Of a DNA stretch of 41,440 nt, positions 1-7,763 are shown in pieces (position 1 is the stretch's first letter; every line of letters starts with the position of its first letter). The DNA is from Lentisphaeria bacterium. Lineage in GTDB: Bacteria > Verrucomicrobiota > Lentisphaeria > Victivallales > UBA1829. The notes under the pieces were generated by a model that saw only the letters and a program-made list of their open reading frames with translations, did no database searches and was not told where the DNA came from. The stretch lies in assembly GCA_003526375.1 (NCBI GenBank), contig DPDG01000007.1:33941-75380 (forward strand), read 5' to 3'. The translations under genes and the position numbers were made by a program.

Positions 1-501
1 GATCGCAATCACGATGAGGAGCTCGATCAGGGTGAAAATTTTTGTTTTCACCCTGAAAGTAAGAACAGAAGAACAGGGAACAGGAAAGGAAGAAGTAAGA
101 AAACATTTGAACAATTGAACATTGGAACAATTCAACAATGGAAAGAAGAAGGGAGAAGTCAGGCAGGGCAGGGATTGATTCCGTCTTCTTTGAGAGATCA
201 TTCCCCGCCGTGAATTATGACAGATTTCGGCATCGGGAACAAAATCATGGCGGGGAACTTGTTCCGCGAGACACTGAAAACCATTTCCATCATGACATAA
301 TTCCGAATCCAGGTTCAGACTTGTTGTTTGTGTTACGTTCCTCAGGTGCTCATTGTCTTTGATTGACAGGGGAGAAGCGTGATCCGCAGCGCGGAACGGT
401 CTCCGGAAAAGAGTACAGACGATCTGCCTCCAGTCTCTATCGTCAGCATGAAATCCGGAGAAAGCTTCCGCCGCAGCGGTATTTCCCTTGTTTTTATTCA
501 T
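1..501 (-). CDS. Pseudopilin-like protein with long N-terminal extension (5' part, cut by window edge)
   Basis: Reading from ATG at 501 to the left edge gives 167 codons with no stop. The ATG follows a good ribosome site (AAGGAG, then six T), and two in-frame stops lie just upstream. Residues 156-167 begin a prepilin helix, FTLIELLIVIAI, with the usual Glu at helix position 5 but Ile instead of Gly before the Phe. The first 150 residues match no family I recognise; residues from about 105 on read almost the same as the leader of the pseudopilin at 35945. A GTG at 51 could start a conventional short prepilin (VKTKIFTLIELL), so it is open whether the extension is translated. The gene has its own promoter with a LacI-type operator. 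The C-terminal part lies outside the window. Sure that it is a pilin-like gene; less sure of the start. Confidence 0.66.
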   Translation of the reverse strand, partial: MNKNKGNTAAAEAFSGFHADDRDWRQIVCTLFRRPFRAADHASPLSIKDNEHLRNVTQTTSLNLDSELCHDGNGFQCLAEQVPRHDFVPDAEICHNSRRGMISQRRRNQSLPCLTSPFFFPLLNCSNVQLFKCFLTSSFPVPCSSVLTFRVKTKIFTLIELLIVIAI

Positions 502-528
502 AAAAAACTCCTTTCCGTTTCGTTATTA

Positions 529-557
529 ATTATAATCGGAACGTTCCGATTTGTCAA
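529..557 (-). promoter_or_regulatory. Promoter with palindromic LacI-type operator in the spacer (pseudopilin gene)
   Basis: On the minus strand TTGACA (557-552) and TATAAT (534-529) are separated by 17 bases. The spacer is filled by AATCGGAACGTTCCGATT (551-534), a perfect 18-base palindrome centred on CG, as is typical for LacI-family operators. The start codon lies 28 bases beyond the -10. The same core, TCGGAACGTTCCGA, recurs in the promoter of the SDR gene. The LacI gene at 1794-2783 is the obvious candidate repressor (inference). Confidence 0.8.
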
Positions 558-626
558 GGTGAAAAACGGAAAAATCATGGACTTTTTCAGGAATTCTGCA
601 TATTTCCATTGTCCAGCCTGAGATTG

Positions 627-1586
627 TCAGGCTCTTTCGCCGTCTCCGCCGCAGCTCAGCATGCCTTCCCCGGACATCCAGCGGAAGTTTTCCCTAAGTC
701 CCGATTCCAGCGGAATTTCCGGGCGCCAGGCAAGCTCGCGTTCCGCTTTGGCGATGTCTGCACACATATGTTGGCAGACGAAGCGAAGTCCATATTCACT
801 GATTTTCGGAAAGCGTTTCCGCAGTTCTTCCTGAGAGACGTATTCGATTCTGATTTCCCGTCCGAGGATTTTTGCCTGAAGCCGCACATAATCTTTGAGC
901 ATCAGGCTCCAGTCGCCACCGATGTTGTAGACCTGTCCAATGGATGCGGGACGCTTTGCCGCATGCAGAAATGCCCTTCCAAGATCTTTGACGTGTCCCG
1001 GCTGAAGCAGCGCCCGTCCGTTTTCCGGCAGAGGGATCGTCTTTCCCTCCAGAATCATCCGGAAGAAAAGCGGGTTTCTGCCGCCCCAGCCGTCGAGCGG
1101 AATATCGCCGGGGCCGTAGATATTGCTCATCCGCAGGATTGTCGCGGGGAAGCTCTTCTCCTGAAATGCGCGCATCAGTACCTGATCCTGCGCGATTTTG
1201 TCATTGAATACGATTTCTTCGGAAAGATCCCCTTGCGCCATCGGCAACCATTCCGGTGCGGGGATTCTGCGTGCGTCTCCGTAGACGCCGATGGAGCCGG
1301 TGTGGATGAAGTGCCCGACGCGTCCGGTCAGTGCGTCGATTGCAAATTCCAGATCATTGTCTTTCAGGATGGTGTCGATGACGATGTCCCAGGAACGGCT
1401 TGTGAGAATGCGCCCGAATTCCGGCCGGTCGTTCTTGTCGCATCGGAACTGTTCCGTGATTCCCCTGTTCGGCGGACGGGTTCCCCGGTTCAGTTCAAAT
1501 ACCCGGTAAGTTCCGTCCTGAAGAAATGCCTCCGCGATTGTTTTGCCGAGAAAACGGTTGCCGCCGATAATCAGTACATTGGTCAT
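627..1586 (-). CDS. Atypical extended SDR, CSP41-like NAD-dependent epimerase/dehydratase family
   Basis: 319 residues. The N-terminal nucleotide-binding loop reads IGGNRFLGK, the form seen in CSP41-like atypical SDRs (GGTRFIG) rather than the TGxxGxxG of true epimerases, and is followed by the family's FELNRG stretch. A Rossmann fold is expected over residues 1-130. In the active-site region (HTGSIGVYG, then VFNDK) the Lys of YxxxK is present but the Tyr position is Val, so classical epimerase chemistry is doubtful. The ATG has an AAGGAG site. It lies between a LacI regulator and a pseudopilin gene and shares its operator with the latter, so the three probably form one sugar-responsive regulon. 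The substrate cannot be told from sequence. Confidence 0.8.
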   Translation of the reverse strand: MTNVLIIGGNRFLGKTIAEAFLQDGTYRVFELNRGTRPPNRGITEQFRCDKNDRPEFGRILTSRSWDIVIDTILKDNDLEFAIDALTGRVGHFIHTGSIGVYGDARRIPAPEWLPMAQGDLSEEIVFNDKIAQDQVLMRAFQEKSFPATILRMSNIYGPGDIPLDGWGGRNPLFFRMILEGKTIPLPENGRALLQPGHVKDLGRAFLHAAKRPASIGQVYNIGGDWSLMLKDYVRLQAKILGREIRIEYVSQEELRKRFPKISEYGLRFVCQHMCADIAKAERELAWRPEIPLESGLRENFRWMSGEGMLSCGGDGERA

Positions 1587-1617
1587 ATTTTCTGCTCCTT
1601 GTTCTGTTTTTGAAGAT

Positions 1618-1645
1618 ATTATAATCGGAACGTTCCGAAAATCAA
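1618..1645 (-). promoter_or_regulatory. Promoter with LacI-type operator in the spacer (SDR gene)
   Basis: On the minus strand TTGATT (1645-1640), a 16-base spacer and TATAAT (1623-1618). The spacer carries the 14-base palindrome TCGGAACGTTCCGA, identical to the core of the operator at 534-551. Two identical operators in the same position within two neighbouring promoters make a shared repressor very likely. Confidence 0.8.
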
Positions 1646-1677
1646 GGCGGACAATTGATTTTTTTGGGGGGGTTCAT

Positions 1678-1770
1678 ACCCCGGTCCCCGGATCGGGCTT
1701 GAAACGGAAGAATACGTGAGCATTCCTTTCAAGTCGGAGGTTCTGTCCTTGCCGCGGTACAGTGTGAACC
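1678..1770. repeat. Dispersed palindromic element, copy 1
   Basis: This intergenic stretch is alignable with 17040-17130. On the plus strand a hairpin forms from TTGAAA ... GAAT, loop ACGTGAGC, ATTC ... TTTCAA. In the second copy the outer arms read TTGAGA and TCTCAA, a compensated A-T to G-C change, so pairing seems to be conserved. On the minus strand both copies can also be read as a related peptide (ML-T-x-S-x-VS-x-PI), so decayed or short coding sequence is the alternative. Both copies lie just 3' of a minus-strand gene. Confidence 0.6.
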
Positions 1771-1793
1771 TCTGCTTTTTCCGAGACAGTTCT

Positions 1794-2783
1794 TCAGATG
1801 GAGTCGCGGATAATCAGTTCCGGCATCAGGGAGAGACTCATGAACGCGGCGTCGGGATTTTCCATGCGGCGGAACAGGAGTGAAATCAGCTTTTCCGCGA
1901 TTTGATCGGGCGGAACGAAAAACGTGGTCAGGCTCGGGTGAAGATATTCGCTTTCCGGAATTCCGTCGAATCCGACGAACTTCATCTGTTCAGGAATGCG
2001 GATTCCGTTTTTCATGGCCTCCGCCATTGCCGCCAGCGCGATGTAATCATTGTTGGCGAGAACGGCATCCGGCAGTGTCCCGCCTCGCAGCAGGAGCTGC
2101 ATTGCCTCGCAGGCTTTGTGCGGCGAGGTTACGCCGTCGATCAGGAACTCGTCCCGGAGAGGGATTCGTTTTCTGCGGAACAATTTTCTGATGATGGCTG
2201 CCCGTCCCGCATCCAGGGCGTTGGTGATGAGCGCGTAATTTCTGCATCCCTTGCTTTGCAGAATCTCAAGCAGACGTTCATAAGCATTCTCCATGTGGGG
2301 AAAACTGCTGAAGGAATCATAGTCGCCGGGCTCCTGCCAGCGGATCACGGGAACGCCGCATTTCTCAAAGTGAACGCCTGAAAGCTGCCCGGTGATGATT
2401 CCGTCAACCCCGCGTGACAACAGCATGTCGAGTGCCCGCTGAATGGTCTCCACGTCGTCATAGGTTTCCCAGAATGCAAAAAGAGCTGTGTATCCGTGTC
2501 TGGCGAGCTGCCGCTGGAGACTCAATACGATGTTGCCGTAGAAACTGTTCGCCGGTTCCGGCAGCATGACGCCGATGGTATAAGTCCTGCGGAGGCGCAG
2601 CGCTTTGGCGGAACGGTTGGGCAGATAGCCGAGACGGCGGACTGCTTCATAGATTTTCTCGCGTGTTTTCTGCGCCACCTTGTGCGCCGTCCGTTCATCC
2701 ATGGCGCAGGCGACTGTTGTCTTTGAGCAGCCGCATTCTTCGGCAATGTCTATGATTGTGATTCGTCCCTGCTGTCCCCGCAT
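1794..2783 (-). CDS. LacI-family transcriptional regulator
   Basis: 329 residues from the ATG at 2783, which follows an AGGAG site; a longer reading to 2849 has no family support. Residues 7-60 form the LacI helix-turn-helix and hinge (TIIDIAEECGCSKTTVACAM, then RRLGYLPNRSAKALR). From about residue 65 the periplasmic-binding-protein-like sensor follows (TIGVMLPEPANSFYG ... VDGIITGQLSG ... VGFDGIPESEYLHPSLTTF), with full family length. It binds DNA as a dimer and senses a sugar or sugar phosphate not predictable here. Two identical palindromes, GGAACGTTCC, sit in the promoters of the next two minus-strand genes and are its likely operators. I saw no such site before this gene itself. Confidence 0.92.
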   Translation of the reverse strand: MRGQQGRITIIDIAEECGCSKTTVACAMDERTAHKVAQKTREKIYEAVRRLGYLPNRSAKALRLRRTYTIGVMLPEPANSFYGNIVLSLQRQLARHGYTALFAFWETYDDVETIQRALDMLLSRGVDGIITGQLSGVHFEKCGVPVIRWQEPGDYDSFSSFPHMENAYERLLEILQSKGCRNYALITNALDAGRAAIIRKLFRRKRIPLRDEFLIDGVTSPHKACEAMQLLLRGGTLPDAVLANNDYIALAAMAEAMKNGIRIPEQMKFVGFDGIPESEYLHPSLTTFFVPPDQIAEKLISLLFRRMENPDAAFMSLSLMPELIIRDSI

Positions 2784-2924
2784 GATGCTTCTCCTGTCAA
2801 CATCAGAAATATACCGGATTATATATACATCATAAAAGAGAAAATGCAATCAGGAAGTCAAAAGAAATCAGGACGGATCGGAATGAACTCGTCTGCCGGC
2901 TGGAAGAAAAAGAAAAGAATTCCG

Positions 2925-2960
2925 TTTCAATACTTGAAATATTTTCTTTTAAGCTATATT
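2925..2960 (+). promoter_or_regulatory. Probable promoter and inverted repeat before the redox cluster
   Basis: TTTCAA-TAC-TTGAAA (2925-2939) is a 6-3-6 inverted repeat whose right arm doubles as a -35. TATATT at 2955-2960 is a possible -10, though the 15-base spacer is short. The repeat could be the site of the cluster's own XRE-cupin regulator (inference). Confidence 0.4.
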
Positions 2961-3011
2961 TTATAATGAAATATATGATTTAAGAATATTTTTCAATCAG
3001 GAGTAATTCAA

Positions 3012-3779
3012 ATGGAAAGATGCAATGTGCTGGTGACGGGCGGCGCACGCGGAATCGGTGCGGGAATTGTGGAGGCTCTGGCGAAGGAAGGGCATAACGT
3101 GGCATTCTGCGGCCGCGCGGAGTCGGAATCCTGTGCGGCGTTCCTCGCAAAGCTCAAAGCGGAGTATCCGGGAAAATTTGCCTATTACCGCTGTGACGTG
3201 TCTTCCGCCGCCGACCGTGAGAAGATGCTGGATGCGTTCGAGGCTGATTTCGGCGCGCTTGACGTGCTGGTGAACAATGCCGGAGTCGCCCCGGACGTCC
3301 GGGCTGACCTGCTGGATATGAGCGAGGAAAGTTTCGAGCGTGTGCTCAACATCAATCTCCGCGGGCCGTTCTTCCTGACGCAGGCGGCGGCAAAGCGCAT
3401 CATTGCGAATAAGAACGGCAGATTCCACTGCATCATCAACACAGGTTCCGTTTCGGCGGACTATGCCAGCATCAACCGCGGCGAATACTGTCTTTCCAAA
3501 GCCGGCGTGGCGATGGCGACCAAGCTCTGGGCGGTGCGTCTGGCGGATCTCGGTATTTGTGTCTATGAGCTGCGCCCGGGGGTGATCCGCAGCGACATGA
3601 CAAGCTGCGTTTCCGCAAAGTATGACAAGATGATCGCGGACGGCCTGACGCTTCAGAGACGCTGGGGCGAGCCTGCCGACATCGGGCGTGCCGTGGCAAT
3701 GCTTGTCGCCGGTTCTCTCGCTTATTCCACGGGACAGGTCATCAATATTGACGGCGGCCTGACAATCGAACGGTTCTGA
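3012..3779 (+). CDS. Short-chain dehydrogenase/reductase, FabG-like
   Basis: 255 residues, a full-length classical SDR using NAD(P)H. The cofactor loop TGGARGIG is at residues 9-16, NNAG at 88-91, and the catalytic Ser146, Tyr159 and Lys163 (YCLSK) are in place. The C-terminal GQVINIDGGLT is typical of the FabG-like group that oxidises or reduces sugar, polyol or steroid hydroxyls. A GGAG site precedes the ATG. It is the first gene of a tight plus-strand cluster, 7 bases before the flavoprotein gene, so it is more likely a catabolic alcohol dehydrogenase than the fatty-acid enzyme. The substrate is unknown. Confidence 0.9.
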   Translation: MERCNVLVTGGARGIGAGIVEALAKEGHNVAFCGRAESESCAAFLAKLKAEYPGKFAYYRCDVSSAADREKMLDAFEADFGALDVLVNNAGVAPDVRADLLDMSEESFERVLNINLRGPFFLTQAAAKRIIANKNGRFHCIINTGSVSADYASINRGEYCLSKAGVAMATKLWAVRLADLGICVYELRPGVIRSDMTSCVSAKYDKMIADGLTLQRRWGEPADIGRAVAMLVAGSLAYSTGQVINIDGGLTIERF

Positions 3780-3786
3780 GGGATTC

Positions 3787-5703
3787 ATGGATACACTCAG
3801 ACTCAATACCCTTGTGATCGGAAGCGGTGCCGCCGGGCTTGCCGCCGCAGTGCGCCTCCATGCGCTCGGCGTGGAGAATCTCGCCGTCTTTACCGAGGGG
3901 CTCCGCATGGGGACTTCAATCAACACGGGAAGCGACAAGCAGACTTACTACAAGCTCGGCATGTACGGCGCGGAGCCCGATTCTCCGTTTCTGATGGCGC
4001 AGGACCTTGCGCGCGGCGGTTCCGTTCACGGAGACATCGCGCTGGTGGAGGCGGCGCTCTCTCCGCTTGCGTTCGGACACCTGACGACGCTCGGCGTGCC
4101 GTTTCCGCACGATCCTTTCGGACAGTACATCGGTTATAAGACAGACCATGACCCGAAGCGCCGCGCGACGAGCTGCGGTCCCTATACATCCCGCGATATG
4201 TGCCTGGCGCTGACTGCCGAGCTCAAACGCCGCAATATTCCGGTATATGAACATCGCGTGGCGGTGAAACTCCTGACCGATGAGGGAAGGACGCGTTCCA
4301 TCGGAGCCATATTCGTCAATGCGGACACCGGCGAATTCGAGTCCGTGCAGTCTGAAAATACCGTGTTTGCCACCGGCGGCCCCGGCGGGCTCTACGAGAC
4401 AAGCGTCTACCCGAAGGTCCATACGGGAGCCATCGGGCTTGCGCTGGAGGCGGGAGCGAAAGCCTGCAATCTTGCCGAGTCGCAGTTCGGGCTCGCCTCG
4501 ATCAAGTTCCGCTGGAATGTGTCCGGCAGTTACATGCAGGTTCTGCCTCGCTTCATTTCCACGGACCGGGACGGGGGCGGCGAACGGGAGTTCCTGCGGG
4601 AATATTTCAAGGCTCCGGCGGAGATGTATGATGCGATTTTCCTGAAAGGCTACCAGTGGCCGTTTTCCGCGGGGCATGTCCCCGGTTCCTCGCTGATTGA
4701 TATTTTCACATACATCGAAACCGTCGAGCGCGGGCGGCGTGTCTGGCTTGATTACCGTACCGACCCGGCGGACCTGGATTTCAGCGCATTGAACGGAGAG
4801 ACGCACGGTTATCTGGAGCGTTCCGGCGCATTGGCGGATTCTCCGCTGAAACGTCTGGAAATCCTGAATGCGCCCGCGATTGAGCTTTACCGGAAACATA
4901 AGATCGATCTCTCGAAAGAGCCGCTTGAAATTGCGGTCTGCGCCCAGCATAACAACGGCGGACTCGCCGGAAACGTCTGGTGGGAGTCGGTCAACCTGAA
5001 ACATCTTTTCCCGGTGGGCGAGGTGAACGGTTCCCACGGCGTGACGCGCCCCGGAGGAACCGCACTGAACGCCGGGCAGGTCGGCGCATTCCGGGCTTCG
5101 GAGTTCATCGCCGCGAAATACCGCGAAAACACGTTTCCGGAAACGGAATTTGACGCGGCTGCGGAAAAGGTTCTTGCCGTCCTGAATGCCCTGCGTTCCG
5201 TTCCCGCGAAACTCGACTGGCGGGAGGAACGCGCCGCGCTTCAGCACAGAATGAGCGAAAGCGGGGCATTTGTACGGTCGTCCGGGAAAGTGGTTGAGGC
5301 GCTGGACGGTGTCTACCGGCAGTTCGCATCGCTGAATGCGGACGGGCTTGGATGCCTGGACGCGCAGTCCCTTGCCGAAAATCTGCGGAACCGCCAGCTT
5401 TGCACCGCCCAGATTTTCTATCTGGAAAGCATTCTGATGCAGATCGATTACATCGGTTCGCGCGGCGGTTCGATCGTGCTTTCGGAAAAAGGGAGTCCCA
5501 TCCATCCGGCGCTGAATGAGAAGTGGCGCATGGCGGAGGAGAAGACTTCGTTCCGCAGACAGATCATGATGTGCGGTTATGGAGCGAACGGATATCCCGA
5601 AATTTCATGGTGCGACTGCCGTCCCATACCGGAAACGGACGGATGGTTTGAAACCGTCTGGAGCGATTGCCGCACCGGGAAAATCTACGGAGAAGACGCA
5701 TGA
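3787..5703 (+). CDS. FAD-dependent oxidoreductase, fumarate reductase/succinate dehydrogenase flavoprotein type
   Basis: 638 residues. The FAD-binding loop VIGSGAAGLAAA is at residues 10-21, a GxN-like start TSINTGSDKQTYY follows, and the second FAD segment ATGGPGGLYETSVYP lies near residue 200. QHNNGGLAG and HGVTRPGGTALNAGQVGA near residues 380-430 correspond to the active-site and FAD-binding C-terminal part of the family. No signal peptide is seen, so it should act in the cytoplasm. It probably reduces or oxidises a C-C bond next to a carbonyl or carboxylate. It sits between an SDR and a regulator, and its stop overlaps the next ATG. The family is certain; the substrate is not. Confidence 0.86.
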   Translation: MDTLRLNTLVIGSGAAGLAAAVRLHALGVENLAVFTEGLRMGTSINTGSDKQTYYKLGMYGAEPDSPFLMAQDLARGGSVHGDIALVEAALSPLAFGHLTTLGVPFPHDPFGQYIGYKTDHDPKRRATSCGPYTSRDMCLALTAELKRRNIPVYEHRVAVKLLTDEGRTRSIGAIFVNADTGEFESVQSENTVFATGGPGGLYETSVYPKVHTGAIGLALEAGAKACNLAESQFGLASIKFRWNVSGSYMQVLPRFISTDRDGGGEREFLREYFKAPAEMYDAIFLKGYQWPFSAGHVPGSSLIDIFTYIETVERGRRVWLDYRTDPADLDFSALNGETHGYLERSGALADSPLKRLEILNAPAIELYRKHKIDLSKEPLEIAVCAQHNNGGLAGNVWWESVNLKHLFPVGEVNGSHGVTRPGGTALNAGQVGAFRASEFIAAKYRENTFPETEFDAAAEKVLAVLNALRSVPAKLDWREERAALQHRMSESGAFVRSSGKVVEALDGVYRQFASLNADGLGCLDAQSLAENLRNRQLCTAQIFYLESILMQIDYIGSRGGSIVLSEKGSPIHPALNEKWRMAEEKTSFRRQIMMCGYGANGYPEISWCDCRPIPETDGWFETVWSDCRTGKIYGEDA

Positions 5704-6236
5704 AACATCAGGAGCTGATTTGCGATTTCGGGATTCTGCGCGAGCTCAGGAAGCGGGAGAATATGAGCATCGCGGAGCTTTCCGAACAGAGCGGCGTTTC
5801 CGCAAGCGTGATTTCAAAGCTGGAGCGCAATCAGAATACGGCGGAGATGGATACGCTTTACCGGATAGCGCGCGTTTTCGGGCTGACGCTTTCGGATTTG
5901 ATCTCACTTGCCGAAAACAAAACTTCGCACTGCGTTGAGGCGGAACGCTACAAGTCCGGCGATTTCGATTTCGACCGTGTCAATTACGGCAATATGCGCT
6001 GTATGCATGCATCCGCGAAGAAAGGCGCAAAACTCTCCTCGCCGGAGCTTCATCGTGACGATTATGAACTTTGCTGGGTGTTGAAGGGGCGCCTGCGCTT
6101 CTCGCTGCCGAACGAATCCTACGAATTGACGCGCGGCATGTCGATTCAGTTCGACGCGCTTCTGCCGCATACTTACGAAACTCTCGAAGAAACGGAAATC
6201 ATCATAGTGCATCTGCGGAAAGGAAAAAGGTTCTGA
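5700..6236 (+). CDS. XRE-family regulator with C-terminal cupin sensor
   Basis: 178 residues starting at the ATG that overlaps the previous stop (ATGA). Residues 8-65 are a lambda-repressor-type helix-turn-helix (LRELRKRENMSIAELSEQSG, then SVISKLERNQ). Residues 105-175 are a single cupin barrel (HRDDYELCWVLKGRLRF, then PHTYETLEE). XRE-cupin proteins usually sense a small metabolite of the pathway they regulate. Its place inside the cluster suggests local control; the inverted repeat at 2925-2939 is a candidate target (inference). Confidence 0.9.
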   Translation: MKHQELICDFGILRELRKRENMSIAELSEQSGVSASVISKLERNQNTAEMDTLYRIARVFGLTLSDLISLAENKTSHCVEAERYKSGDFDFDRVNYGNMRCMHASAKKGAKLSSPELHRDDYELCWVLKGRLRFSLPNESYELTRGMSIQFDALLPHTYETLEETEIIIVHLRKGKRF

Positions 6237-6238
6237 AC

Positions 6239-7684
6239 ATGGCGAAAACTTATCGTAAGGTGGCTGAATTCAAGACTGTAGAGGATTTTTCTGCCTATCT
6301 GAAAAGCGAAAACATCAATATCGGGCTTGTCCCGGGAGTGCCGGCGGACGGTTCTGCCGCGCTTGCGCGGAAAGCCGTATGCAAGGGACGCACGATCGGC
6401 AACCGCTGGGCGATTCTCCCGATGGAGGGGTGGGACTGCATGGCGGACGGGACACCGAGCGAGTTCACCCGCCGCCGCTGGCTCAACTTCGCTGCCAGCG
6501 GCGCGAAGCTTCTTTACGGCACCGAAGCTGCGGCTGTCATGCACTCCGGGCGGAGCAATCCGCGCCAGCTTCTCGTTGCCGATCACACCGCCGATGCCCT
6601 GGCTTCGATCTGTGCGGAGATGAGGCAGGCGCACAAAGACCGGTTTGGGCGGAACGATGACTTGGTGATCGGTTTGCAGCTGACCCATTCCGGGCGTTAC
6701 TCCCACCCAAACAAGCCGGATGTGCTGGAGTCCAAAACCGCATATTCGCATCCGCTTCTGGATAAAAAATTCGGCAACGACGCCTCGAATGTCGTGACGG
6801 ACGAGGAGGTCGGGGAGATCGTCCGGCATTTCATCAAGGCGGCGGTCATCGCGCAGAAAGCCGGATTCGATTTCGTCGACATCAAACACGCGCACGGTTA
6901 TCTCGGGCATGAATTCCTGACGGCGCATGACCGCCCCGGTCCCTATGGCGGTTCTTTCGAGAACCGCACCCGCTTTTTCCGCGAGATTGCCGAAGGCATC
7001 CGGAAAGCCGCGCCGGGACTGGAACTCTCCGCGCGCATCAGCATTTTCGACATTCTTCCGTTTGTGAAAGGGGAGGACGGCGTCGGGAAGCCGATGGAAT
7101 GGAGCGGCGGGCGTTATCCCTATGCTTTCGGCGGGGACGGCTCCGGTATGAGGATGGACCCTGAACTGACGGAGACCGTTCAATTCGTGAAATTGATGGA
7201 GGAATACGGAGTCGGACTCATCTGCGCGACGATCGGAAGCCCCTACTACAACGTGCATATGCAGAGGCCCGCCTACTATCCGGTTTCCGACGGCTACCTG
7301 ATGCCGGAACATCCGCTTTACAATGTTTCGCGCCATCTGGAGGCGGTACGCGAACTCAAGAAACGGTGCCCGGAAATGCTGATCGTCGGTTCCGGCTACA
7401 CCTGTCTTCAGGAGTATCTCCCGAATGCCGCCGAGTATGCCGTGGCGCACGGCGAGGCGGATTTCGCCGGCATCGGGCGCATGGTGCTCTCTTATCCGGA
7501 GATGTGCGCGGACTCGCTGAACGGAAAGACTCTGAACCGCTGCAAAATCTGCCGGACTTTCGGGGACTGCACGAATGCGCCCAGAAACGGGATGATCTCC
7601 GGCTGTTATCCGCTCGACAGTTTTTACAAACAGCTTCCCGAGGCGGCGCGTCTCCGTGAGATCAAAAAGGCGGCAAAGGGGTAA
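6239..7684 (+). CDS. Old Yellow Enzyme-family oxidoreductase with 4Fe-4S motif
   Basis: 481 residues; ATG 2 bases after the previous stop. The FMN TIM barrel shows LQLTHSGRYS, DIKHAHGYLGHEFL and the region GEADFAGIGRMVLSYP typical of the NADH:flavin oxidoreductase/2,4-dienoyl-CoA reductase group. Near the C terminus the cysteines are spaced C-x2-C-x5-C-x11-C (RCKICRTFGDC ... GC), close to the C-x2-C-x3-C-x11-C that binds 4Fe-4S in FadH. The C-terminal FAD/NADPH domain of FadH is absent, so electrons must come from a partner protein. The family also includes the bile-acid enzymes BaiCD and BaiH. The expected chemistry is reduction of an activated C=C bond; the substrate is unknown. Confidence 0.88.
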   Translation: MAKTYRKVAEFKTVEDFSAYLKSENINIGLVPGVPADGSAALARKAVCKGRTIGNRWAILPMEGWDCMADGTPSEFTRRRWLNFAASGAKLLYGTEAAAVMHSGRSNPRQLLVADHTADALASICAEMRQAHKDRFGRNDDLVIGLQLTHSGRYSHPNKPDVLESKTAYSHPLLDKKFGNDASNVVTDEEVGEIVRHFIKAAVIAQKAGFDFVDIKHAHGYLGHEFLTAHDRPGPYGGSFENRTRFFREIAEGIRKAAPGLELSARISIFDILPFVKGEDGVGKPMEWSGGRYPYAFGGDGSGMRMDPELTETVQFVKLMEEYGVGLICATIGSPYYNVHMQRPAYYPVSDGYLMPEHPLYNVSRHLEAVRELKKRCPEMLIVGSGYTCLQEYLPNAAEYAVAHGEADFAGIGRMVLSYPEMCADSLNGKTLNRCKICRTFGDCTNAPRNGMISGCYPLDSFYKQLPEAARLREIKKAAKG

Positions 7685-7763
7685 AAAGTTTTTTCCGGCG
7701 CTTGTTAAATGGAAAAACAAGACTACTTTTATACAGCAATACAATTCTGTTTCGGAGGCATTT

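Noticed and set aside
102..141. Octamer array as a possible CRISPR
   Set aside because: Units are 8 bases with no spacers, so this is a short tandem repeat inside a leader.
609..1613. Open frame of 334 codons on the plus strand
   Set aside because: Antisense to the CSP41-like SDR; no motif or ribosome site.
3916..5505. Long open frame of 529 codons on the minus strand
   Set aside because: It lies fully opposite the flavoprotein gene, has no family motif and a composition typical of an antisense shadow in GC-rich DNA.
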